Position numbers and translations under genes: made by a program. Of a stretch of 64,000 nt of DNA, positions 37,141 through 46,097 are shown one piece after another. Below the pieces are notes generated by a model. It made no database searches. It was not told the origin of the DNA and worked only from the letters and a program-made list of their open reading frames with translations. The stretch's first letter is position 1. Every line of letters begins with the position of its first letter. The DNA lies in NCBI GenBank assembly GCA_028641055.1, contig CM054060.1:311536949-311600948 (forward strand), written 5' to 3'. This DNA is from Alopecurus myosuroides. Lineage: Eukaryota; Streptophyta; Magnoliopsida; Poales; Poaceae.

Positions 37141-37590
37141 ATGGGAGTGAATAATAAAGTGGTTATTATCTTATTCTATGTTTATGATAAACGTTTATTT
37201 ATCATCCTATAATTGTATTAGCCGGAAACATTAATACGTGTGTGTCTAATAAACAAACAGCAGTTCCTATTAACGCATCTCATTTAACTAGCTCGTTGAT
37301 TTACTGATGATCGAGATTTCCTGATCATGAACATTGGATGTTGTTACTAACGGAATCACGTCATTAGAAGAATGATGAACACATAACCAAAGAAAGTATA
37401 GCAATGTGATGAAGTCATTAAGTTTACATTGTTATATACATACGAAGTAACCCTAATCCTTATACTATGAGATCATCTCAATCACTAACACCGGACAAGT
37501 GATTTGATGACATCAAATGTCACACCGTAGCAGAGTGATTATAAAGGTGGTTTTGGCTCTTAAAGTAATAGTTGAGTCTCATGGATCATG
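37141..37590 (+). repeat. BARE/Angela-like Copia LTR fragment
   Basis: The sequence aligns in reverse complement with the Copia LTR at about 1300-1745: AATAATAAAGTG, TGTTTATGATA, TTAACTAGCTCGTTGATT, CCTGATCATGAACATTGGATG and TTTGATGACATCAAATGTCA. The tip is lost and the rest of the element is absent. It directly abuts LINE fragment 2. Confidence 0.75.
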
Positions 37591-38645
37591 GGACCACATT
37601 TTGGGAGGATCCATGGTTAGGCAACACACCTCTTTCCGGTCAATATCCTTCACTTTGTAATATTATGCGTCAGAAAAATGTTCTTGTCTCACATGTACTA
37701 GATAATTCACATTAAAATATTGAATTTTGACGATCTTTAGTGCAGGATAAATGGGATGCATGGCTTCATCTTGTAGAGAGACTAATGGGAGTATATTTAT
37801 CAGATGAACCAGATTCTTATTTCTGGAAATTAACACTGTCGGGTGTATTCTCGGTTAAATCTTTTTATGGGGACCTAATGAACGGTAGAACTAGGTTTCT
37901 CTGTAAGTATCTATGGAAATTGAAAGTACTAATAAAAATTAAGATGTGTGGTTTCTTTATAGGAAAGAATTATTTACTAAGGATAATATCGCCTAAAGGC
38001 GGCAGACAGGTTGTAAAAAGTGTGTGTTCTTTGGTACAGAAGAGTCCGTAGGGCATCTTTTTGTATCGTTTGAACTTGCCCGTAAAATTCGGAGAATTGT
38101 CCATTTTACTTTTAGCATTTCTCCCCTATTTAGTATTGCTAACATGTTAAATTCATGGCTCAATGGTATAGATAAGTCTACAAAAGCTAGTATACGTATA
38201 GGAGTATGTGCTTTTCTTTGGTCTATTTGGAACCGCGGGAATGATGTGGTTTTTAATAATGCGATACATGGTAATTTTTTGCAGCTTGTTCACCATGCTT
38301 AATACTGGATCCTCGACTGGTCATTTCTCCTTCCAGAGGATTAGGAGAACGTTTGGACACTGGATCCACTCGGCTGATTGCACACTAGGCAATTGCAATA
38401 TGTATAGTTGTCCTATGTCTGGGTTGTTTGGGTGGATTATTTAGGTGGCCACTTTGGCATTTTTGTGAACTGTAATGCTTGTCATAATTTAGAGTTGGAT
38501 ACTGACACTCTTTTATTTAATGGACAATGTTGTCTGCACGTTCTGACACTCTTTTATTTTATGGACAAAGTTGTGTGCATCGCTCCCATGCAGAGGCTAG
38601 GATTACCCGTTCGAAAAAATTGTTCGGCAACTAAAATTTGTTATT
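37591..38645 (+). pseudogene. LINE 3' fragment 2
   Basis: This is another plant LINE C-terminal region, with FWEDPWLGNTPLSGQYPSL, then an LTLSGVFSVKSFYGDLMNG region, then FGTEESVGHLFVS in the zf-RVT domain and a SIWNRGNDVVFN stretch. It overlaps in content with fragment 1, so it is a separate copy. Frameshifts near 37980 and 38030 break it. The truncated 5' end meets an LTR scrap. Confidence 0.75.
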
Positions 38646-39256
38646 CCATCTGAATTGTCATTTTAGTATTCAACTAGTATTATAAGAACATGAACACATA
38701 TTTAACATGGTTAAGTTTGTGCATGGGCATATGTTTGTAACGTGTCATATCTACATGTAATTAAAAGCACAAATGCTTGACGAGAAAAAAAAATACATAC
38801 ATTTTTTCACAAACTAATGTTGACTAAAGATGTCACTCACATATAACATCTCTTATTTAGTATCACACCATCATACACACCGGTAAAAAAAAGGCCTTCC
38901 ATACGCCCCCTTCAGTCCCCAAAATGTCTGAAACGTGACTAAAGGGGTCTTTAGTCGCGGTTCGGGACGCGACCCGCGACTGAAGGTCTTGAGTGGCGGT
39001 TGGGGTAGCGCGCGAAGGGATTTAGTCCCGGTTGGCCTGGCCACCCGCGACTAAAGGTCGGAACTGCTCGCCTCCCTGTCTTTAGTCCCGGTTGGCCTGG
39101 CCACCCGCGACTAAAGGTCGAAACTGCTCGCCTCCCGCGCGGTTTTATTTTGCGAGCGAGAGGCAGAAGGTCATTGCTACAGTGCGCGCGCGGGCTCTCT
39201 GTTCTTCTTCCCTCTCTTATCTTCTTGATCATCTCTTCTTCCTCCACCCACCACCC

Positions 39257-39988
39257 ATGGATTCTCCCGTTTGGAATGTTCTCTATGTGCCCACACCATG
39301 CGGCAAGAATCTCCATGTCGCCTATACCAATAGATGCGAGAGGCTCCCCGGTGCTCTTAACCGTTTGAGCAATCTCTATGAAGCCGCCGATGAACACCAC
39401 AAGTTCTTCGGGCTTGATCTAGAGTACACGGCGAATCAACGGGATGTGGCCGTCATCCAGATTTCCTACAAGGAGACCGTTTTGGTCTTCCAATAGGCAA
39501 GGTACGCACACGTACAATCTCTTGTAGGATAGTTGTTGCATTTTCGATTTGTTGTTGCATTGGAAGAATACACGTGTTGCAACAATATCTAACACGTGTT
39601 CCATTTTTGTTGTTGCAGTAGTTCAAAGCAATCTCCAGAACTTGTTGATTTTCTTGTCAACAAAAGTTACGACTTCTGTAGCGTTGACATCACTCAAGAC
39701 CGGCAGAAGTTGATGCGCACGTTGGGTATTGAGATACCTTAAGATCACTATATTGATCTTCAGGACTTGATCCATTTTGATGAGTTGTACGGGCACAATA
39801 CCGGGATGGCTCAGATGGCAACTGCCTTCATCCACCCCGACTACAAAATCATGAAGACTTGTTTCCCCTCGAGGAATCACATGTATTGGGGGAAGAACCC
39901 ACTTGACCGGATCTATCTCGAGTATGCAGCAATAGATGCACACGTTGCCTTCGAGTTGTTCCGCAACTACTCTTTGGGGCTCGAGTAG
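39257..39988 (+). pseudogene. Captured DEDDy-type 3'-5' exonuclease-like gene, copy in CACTA C
   Basis: Exon 1 runs from the ATG at 39257 (MDSPVWNVL) to 39501, with donor AAG|GTACGC. Exon 2 runs from 39619 (acceptor TTGTTGCAG) to the TAG at 39986-39988, giving about 204 residues, the size of a WRN-type exonuclease domain. Exo I (FFGLDLEYT), a putative Exo II (FCSVDITQDRQKL) and Exo III (LEYAAIDAHVAFELF) are all visible. Two stops interrupt it: TAG at 39494-39496, where copy A has tryptophan, and TAA at 39740-39742, where copy A has lysine. Exon lengths and splice sites are the same as in copy A. Confidence 0.78.
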
Positions 39989-40889
39989 ATGTTGTTTGTG
40001 TACCGCATCTATGTACCGCTATGTTGGTTCGATATATGTAATGGATATATTATGTAATGGATATATGTCTTTCTATTAATTCCTATATTATTTCTATATT
40101 AATTCTTAGCTATATTATTTCTATATTATGTAATGGATATATGTACCTCTATGTTATGCAATGGCTCAAATAAAATCACGGGTTAAACATAGCACAAAAT
40201 TTACTAAAGCAATCACACAAAGATCTAGCTCACACACAATTCCAAAATAATAAAACTAGAAAGTAACAAATGCTAGTTCTATTTTTATTTGGGTTTCCAA
40301 TCATGCACACACTTTCTAAGGTAGATGTTCTGCAATCAAACAACCTAATATCAAGTCCTAACACTCTATACAAGCTAGGAAACAAGATAAGATCAAACAC
40401 ACATTTCAAAACAAACAAAAACACATCAAGAAAACAAAACAGAAAAACTACTGTTTCTATATATGTTCACCAAAAATAAATCTAGAGCTCCAAAAATTAA
40501 TCTAAGCCAGGAAAACATAGATTTAGTCAATACCAAACTCATCCAGTTGGATTTACTTCAAAATTCATTTTTGAACTCATTCTAAAAATCATAGAAGAGC
40601 CTACTGGTATTTTATTAAAAAGGATGGTATTTTCATTTGGCTGCTGACCTTGATGTGAGGCTAAGTGCTATGGACAGATCTTTTCAATATCTATCCAGAA
40701 CATTTTAGTTTGTCCATTTTGGTTATGTATTTTAAAAGTTAGGTTCAAATCATTCTCACAGATAGTTATTGCCAAAACAGTTCTTGTGTCCAAAATAATA
40801 GTCCAAACTTGGATCTGCAAATTTTATATGGTTTAGATTTCATATGGTTTGGTTCATGAATTTTATCAGATTTTATTTTGCATTTAGGA

Positions 40890-41115
40890 AAGGGGAAAAT
40901 GAATTAGTTTTATTTTTCTGAATTTTTTGATATATTATTTGTATTTTTATGATTTTAAAATGAATTAGTTTTATTTTTTGGAATATTTTGATATATTATT
41001 TGTATTTTTAAGATTTTAAAATGAATTAGTTTTATTTTTCTAAATATTTTGATATATTATTTGTATTTTTAATATTTGAAAATGAATTAGTTTTATTTTT
41101 CTGGATATTTTTTAG
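40890..41115. repeat. AT-rich tandem repeat in CACTA C
   Basis: Nearly four copies of the roughly 60-bp AT-rich unit with AAATGAATTAGTTTTATTTT, the reverse complement of the array at 4808-5027. Confidence 0.8.
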
Positions 41116-41294
41116 AAATAATACAAATTAAAAAGGTAATGTTTATTTATATATTCAAAATTATTAATTGCATCATTACTTTTGTTTATTAAAAGATTTA
41201 TTTGAAATTCAGACAATAAAGAAATATGGCATCGACCAACATGTTAATAGGATTGATATGATAGTAGTATCACATACATGCGTGCGAAACACTT

Positions 41295-41374
41295 GGATGC
41301 GGGACGGGATGGAACTCGGAAGTTAAGCGTGCTAGTGCTAGACTAGTGGAGGATGGGTGACCCAGCGGGAAGTT
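41295..41374 (+). ncRNA. 5S-rRNA-derived segment inside CACTA C
   Basis: The plus strand has GGATGCGGG, then GGAACTCGGAAGTTAAGCG, a GCTAGACTAGTGG stretch, and AGGATGGGTGACC with GCGGGAAGT. This is the 5S A box to C box order. It lies downstream of, and on the same strand as, the exonuclease-like gene, the same arrangement as in CACTA A. No T-run terminator follows closely. Confidence 0.76.
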
Positions 41375-41865
41375 TGACCACGAGTAGGTAATTTGACTAG
41401 AGATAATTGTAGTTAGACATTAAGTAAATAATAAAAATTCTGGAAAAAAAAAGGTGTGAAAAAAAAGGGAGTGAAAAATTGGAGTGAAAATAATTAGAAA
41501 CCCAAATGAACTAAAGAAATAATGAAATAGCCTGTAGTCCCGGTTCATGTCAAAAACTGGGACTAAAGGTCCTCTCGCCTCCGGCGCACGCTAGCTGCCC
41601 ACGTGACGGGCCTTTAGTTGCGGTTCGTAAGAGGCGCGACTAAAGGGGGGGCCTTTAGTCGCGCATATTTAGTCCCGGTTGCACGGCCGGGATTAATGGC
41701 CCTTGCGAACCGGCACTAAAGGCCTATTTTCTACCAGTGTGTCGTGGTGGTGTAATGGTTGTATAACTATCTTATTTCTCATCATATAATATGATTTAGC
41801 TATTAAATCATAGATTTATTCCTCACCTAATTTTCACACCAAAGACAATGCTCCCGTATTTCTAA

Positions 41866-42335
41866 GAGCAACTCTAGCGGAGCACTTATAACGCGAACCG
41901 AAAAAACCCTTTTTAGTTCGTGTTTTGCCTGCTTCGTCTACGGGTTGCGGAGAGAGATGGTAGCAGAACCCGTATAACCGAACTGGAAATTCGATTTTAT
42001 TCATAAGCGACGAACTCGCAGCGGGAATACATAGAAATTAAACATCTAAAAGCGGCGATGAACTATGGTTCATCGCCGCACCCTACCCCGACTAGCCTAC
42101 GCACCTATATTCAGTTGGAGGCGTCGGAACTGGAGGAGGAGGAGCAGTTGGAACTTGCGCCGGTGTCCTCGAGCTGCGCCGCGGCAATAGCTTCCCACTG
42201 CCGCTTCTTCCTCTGCGCCTCCTCGTATGCGTGCAGGCCGCGCTCCTAGCGTTGCACGCGTCCAGGTGACGCTGATAGCGGCGGTGGCGGATGGCCTGCC
42301 GGCGCTGGTGGCGGAGGGTACTGCTAGAGTTGCTC
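41866..42335. mobile_element. Harbinger-like MITE with GC-rich core
   Basis: This 470-bp element has terminal inverted repeats GAGCAACTCTAGC and a taa target duplication (41863-41865 and 42336-42338), which fits the PIF/Harbinger superfamily. The middle (about 42060-42300) is GC-rich with an open frame (42058-42249) ending in Ala/Ser/Cys-rich sequence. No transposase is encoded. Confidence 0.8.
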
Positions 42336-42359
42336 TAAGGGCCTTAGTTACGACAATCA

Positions 42360-42854
42360 ATTGGCTAGTAAATTTCTTTAGGATTCTGGTAATCTTTTAC
42401 ATGAAAACAAGACATATCTGCAAACATTAGTTGCAACAATCTCTGATCGGTCGAGGTCCAGAAAGATGACTTCAGTGACGTGAATATGGTAAGACAGTTA
42501 ATTACGCACTTTGGTTGCAGAAAATTGTTGTGTTTATGCTTACGGTTGTAAGCTTGCTTTTCTCTCTACATAAGAGGTCAATGGTGTCATAATATCTTGG
42601 TACCTACCATGAACAATACACCCACGATAGCACTATGAGAGAGCTAGCACCCTTATATATATTGACAAATCAGTCTCCAGTAGTGCACCTTGGAGAGGTT
42701 TGCCAATACTCGATTGAAGCAACATGGAAATGTGGAAACGAAAGGAGGGAGTGTGTGTGTGCAGCTACAGAAAAATGGAGGATAAAGAGCTATGCCGTGT
42801 AGTAATTATAAATCTTATGTATCGGAGCAGGAGACAATGGGGAAGAAATCTCTG
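42360..42854 (+). repeat. Dispersed low-copy repeat, copy 2
   Basis: This shares ordered landmarks with copies 1 and 3: CTGCAAACATTAGTT, a GATCG-TCGAGGTCCAGAAAGATGA step, TTCAGTGACGTG, ATGAGAGAGCTAGCA, CAATACTCGATTG, GAAAAATGGAGGA and GGAGCAGGAGACAATGGGGA. It is cut on the right by the long-TIR transposon at 42861. Confidence 0.55.
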
Positions 42855-42860
42855 TACATA

Positions 42861-44067
42861 GGTCACAAAAACCGATCGGTAGCCTCGCTAAAAAAAACCA
42901 GCGCCATACATCATAAAAACCGTTCCATAGTGCGATCGCTAAAAAAACCAGCGCTCGTTCCGTTTCTCTTGTTTCCTAAGTCGCTATAGGCAGCCCCTGG
43001 CTTGCGATCGATCAGTTGTGCCAGATCCTTAATCGAATAGGAAAAAAGAATGCGCTTGATGGCCACGGCTCCGGTCGTTCCGCTGGAGGCAGCGGACGGC
43101 CGGACCCGCGTTTGGTACCGTTCCCACGGGCACTGACACTGCCGCAATTCAGCTTTCTCAAGACAGCCATCGTGGCCACCGTAACCTGGCACCCGGCTAC
43201 GCGGGAGATCCAGCGGTTGCTAGGCCTTGAGCGTTCGAAGTAGCCACGTGCGATTGATCTGGGGGGGAGAGCAGACTCAGCAAACGAAGAAAAGGATATC
43301 ATGATGTGTGTGTGTGGGTTTCTTGCGTTGATTCATTTTGGGTAATCTGCGGCAGAGTGTTCCTGGACAGAGTCTGCTCAGATCCGCCTCTCTTGATTGT
43401 CTGACATTTTTCTCAAGGAAGAGCTGCAGTCAGGAGCTCTCTGTAACCTGATGCTCACGGACACAAAGAACAACAAGCCGAACTGTTTTCTGATTGCAAA
43501 ATCTGTACATGTTACGCGTCTATGTGTGTATTGCAATACTTATTTAGGATGATGGTGTCATGCATATTGAATATACACATGTACTCCCTCTGTTCCAAAA
43601 TAGATGACTTTCACTTTTCCATATATGCATGTATGTAGACACTAAAACATGTCTAGATACATGCATGTATGAACAAATAGAAGTCATCTATTTTGGAACG
43701 GAGGGAGTAGTTGTAAGAAAAAATACTGCTAAATTTGATTAATGCTACAAGGTTAGCTAACACTTGATTGAATTGCGGCAGCGGCAGTGCCCGTGGGAAC
43801 GGTACCAAACGCCGGTACGGCCGTCCGCTGCCTCCAACGGAGCTTGGTGCTCTCCGGCCGGAGCGGTGGCCATCAAGCGCATTCTTTTTTCCGATTCGAT
43901 TAAGGATCTGGCGCAAGTGATCAATCGCATGCTAGGGACTGCCTATAGCGACGAAACAAGAGAAACGGAACGAGCGCTGGTTTTTTTAGCGATCGCACTA
44001 CGGAATGGTTTTTATGATGTATGGCGCTGGTTTTTTTTAGCGGGGCTACCGATCGGTTTTTGTGACC
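42861..44067. mobile_element. DNA transposon with long (about 0.3 kb) terminal inverted repeats
   Basis: The arms 42861-43155 and 43770-44067 are near-perfect inverted copies starting GGTCACAAAAACCGATCGGT. A direct tacata flanks both ends (42855-42860 and 44068-44073). Long arms suggest a Mutator-like or foldback element, though the duplication seen is only 6 bp, not the usual 9. The arms contain GC-rich coding-like sequence. The 0.6-kb centre holds a Stowaway MITE. No transposase was found. Confidence 0.8.
43584..43707. mobile_element. Stowaway MITE
   Basis: This 124-bp element starts CTCCCTCTGTTCCAAAATAG, ends in the inverted copy, and is flanked by TA duplications. This is the Tc1/Mariner-type Stowaway signature common in Triticeae. 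Confidence 0.93.
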
Positions 44068-44089
44068 TACATATGGTCGTTAGCCCGTA

Positions 44090-44250
44090 CTCCCTCCGTA
44101 TCAAAATATAGGATGTTTTAGCATTTCCTAGACAATATGTACCTAGACATGTTTTAGTGTAAGATGCATATGAATCTACACACTAAAACATGTCTAGATA
44201 CATTATATCTACAAAATACTAAAACATCTTATATTTTGATACGAAGGGAG
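44090..44250. mobile_element. Stowaway MITE
   Basis: This 161-bp element starts CTCCCTCCGTATCAAAATAT, ends with a nearly perfect inverted copy, and has TA on both sides. Its interior is palindromic around ACTAAAACATGTCTAGATAC. Confidence 0.93.
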
Positions 44251-44279
44251 TACTATATAGTAGAGATTATAAGTTTAAC

Positions 44280-45412
44280 CAACAAGACTGAAACTAGCAT
44301 GTAGAGATCATTGGTGGTATCGCTTGGATGTTGTCCTCCTCCCACGTCAAGCACTCCCAGGCCTCTCCTTCACGTTGCGCCCGGGGGGGTCATCCTCATT
44401 TCCCCCCTTCGTTTTCTCTCTCATCTAGGCTTTGAGAGTCGTCCCCGTTTCGTCCCCGGGTCGGGCCGAGGCCTCCCCCGCCGGCGTTGCCGGTAGGAGA
44501 TGGCTGAGGTTAGGCTCCGGTGTAGATAGGTTTAGTAGCTGTAGGTGCTTCCCCGTCGTGGAGTTTTGGAGTAGAGCGACAGGTTCCATCGGCCGGATCT
44601 GGCGCGCGCTGGTCTTGGTGTTCATCGCTGCTCAGCCGTGGTGGCAACGGCTGTGGCAAGCGGTGGAGCCGCGGCAAGAGATCTCCAAGCATAAGGCCGT
44701 CCTCCCTGCTTTCTTCAGCTTGTTTGATTTGCCGTCTAGGCGCGGCGGCGGGCAGAGGTGGTGCTTCTTCTCATCCAGGCTTCCATGGAGGAAGTTGGAC
44801 CGGGAAGTTACTGCTACAGGTTTTCCAAATAAGCGCCTCCATCTTTGGAATCGTGGTACCTGCTCTTCTTTCCTGTTCTTGGCCGGCCTTGGTGGCGAGG
44901 AAGAAGGGAGAAGAGGATCGGGGGCTGCTGGTTCTCGAAGATGTTCTTTGGAGGCATGCTGCGGAGTTTCGATTTGTTGGGATCGAGCTGTGTGGGATGC
45001 CATGGAAGTTGTTGATCAAGGAGAAGTTCATCAGCTTTGTGTGCTCTACACCGAAGCTATTCATGGTGAAGGGAACCAATCCGCACGGGGAAGACTAGTT
45101 CTTCCTCGGTTGTTCTTCCTCCTCGTGAGGATCTTCGTCGACCTTGGCTTGGTAATCATCGTCAACACTGCCCCAAGTGGCTTGTTCCCCGGTGGCGGTG
45201 AAGATGCCCAGACCTGCAGGTCTCCGATGTCAAGCAGCGGCGGAGCAGACCAGGGACTTGATCGCATTTTCCCCTTTCTTTTTAGGGTCTGCCTTGTTAA
45301 TTTTGAGGCCCTCGATGTAATTATCCCTGCTGGGGGTCTCCTTGTAATTTGGTACATGTTGCATGAATATTAGCTTCCAGGCCCTTCGGGAATTCTTTTG
45401 TTCAAAAAAAAA
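44280..45412 (+). other. GC-rich sequence ending in an A-run, with a 313-codon open frame
   Basis: This GC-rich stretch contains an open frame at 44432-45373. It ends CAGGCCCTTCGGGAATTC, then TTTTGTTC and an A9 run. The conserved-looking tail and terminal A-run suggest a non-LTR retrotransposon derivative or a retrocopy. The translation shows no domain I recognise, and overlapping open frames on the other strand suggest GC bias. No target duplication was identified. Confidence 0.4.
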
Positions 45413-45785
45413 CGCTGCGCCCGTCAGCACCCCACTGCCATGCCGGTTATGGATAGGGGCGGAATTTTCCTGCGCACGCGCGTGGTGGAGTGGAGCGAGA
45501 ATCGACGCATTCCGGAGTAGCAGGAAGGCAGCATCAGAAAAAACATATATATGCACGACACCGAGTCTGATTCGTATCGGATTGTATTCCAAAAGAAAAT
45601 TTACGTCCTTTCATTCTGGTCGATGGCCTCGGCGGCCAGTTGTCTCTTCCATGTGTGCACTAATTTCTTTCTGGAGTAATAGGAGTACATTATAACACAC
45701 GCCAAAGATACTGCTCGTCTCCTCATCGTTGTGCATGTGGCTTCTTTTACGTTACCTACCCAGATATCTACGAAAGTTTGGTGGT
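45413..45785. other. Unassigned DNA
   Basis: No gene, terminal repeat or tandem structure recognised between the A-run and the target duplication of the Mutator-like element. Confidence 0.4.
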
Positions 45786-45794
45786 GATTTTATA

Positions 45795-46014
45795 GAGATA
45801 GTAGCATAAAACCACCACATTTCTGCCTAAATTCCGAAAAACCACCACTTTACGTTTATTTCCTCAAAAACCACCATTATTGTGCAGATTTTTTGCAATT
45901 CACGCTAAAAGTCGATTTGAAGCCAATTGATGATGGAACTGATACGCGGGGCCCACCAGGAGGTGCTGACGTGGAAACGGTGGGAGACCCGTGAGCTGGC
46001 GTTAACGGCCGTAT
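45795..46014 (+). repeat. MULE left terminal inverted repeat
   Basis: It starts GAGATAGTAGCATAAAACC and pairs with the right end over about 220 bp, including ACCACCACTTTACG, GGAGGTGCTGACGTGG and GTTAACGGCCGTAT. It ends 83 bp before the transposase start codon, so it probably contains that gene's promoter. Confidence 0.9.
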
Positions 46015-46097
46015 CATAAGCGGGAGGGGAAGCAGTTTAGGTTTCAGTTCCCCTCATTCATGCGCGCGCTTTCCTCCCTCGCGCGCCTCCTCCCCCA

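Larger units (their letters stand above)
38878..41739 (-). mobile_element. CACTA-type transposon C, sister copy of A in opposite orientation
   Basis: The right tip on the minus strand is CACTGGTAGAAAATAGGCC, nearly identical to the left tip of CACTA A. The left tip is a decayed CACCGGTAAAAAAAAGGCC. The same parts follow in the same order: TTTAGTCCCGGTT subterminal repeats, exonuclease-like gene (39257-39988, plus), AT-rich tandem repeat, and 5S-derived segment (41295-41374). The flanking triplets (aca and tgt) do not match, so the target duplication is lost or one end is altered. Confidence 0.85.

Noticed and set aside
41295..41374. Functional 5S rRNA gene
   Set aside because: The first third of 5S is shortened and box sequences differ from consensus. 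It is not in a 5S spacer array, and the segment lies inside a transposon.
38878..41739. Matching target duplication for CACTA C
   Set aside because: Left aca and right tgt are not direct copies; they are only reverse complements, which is not evidence of a duplication.
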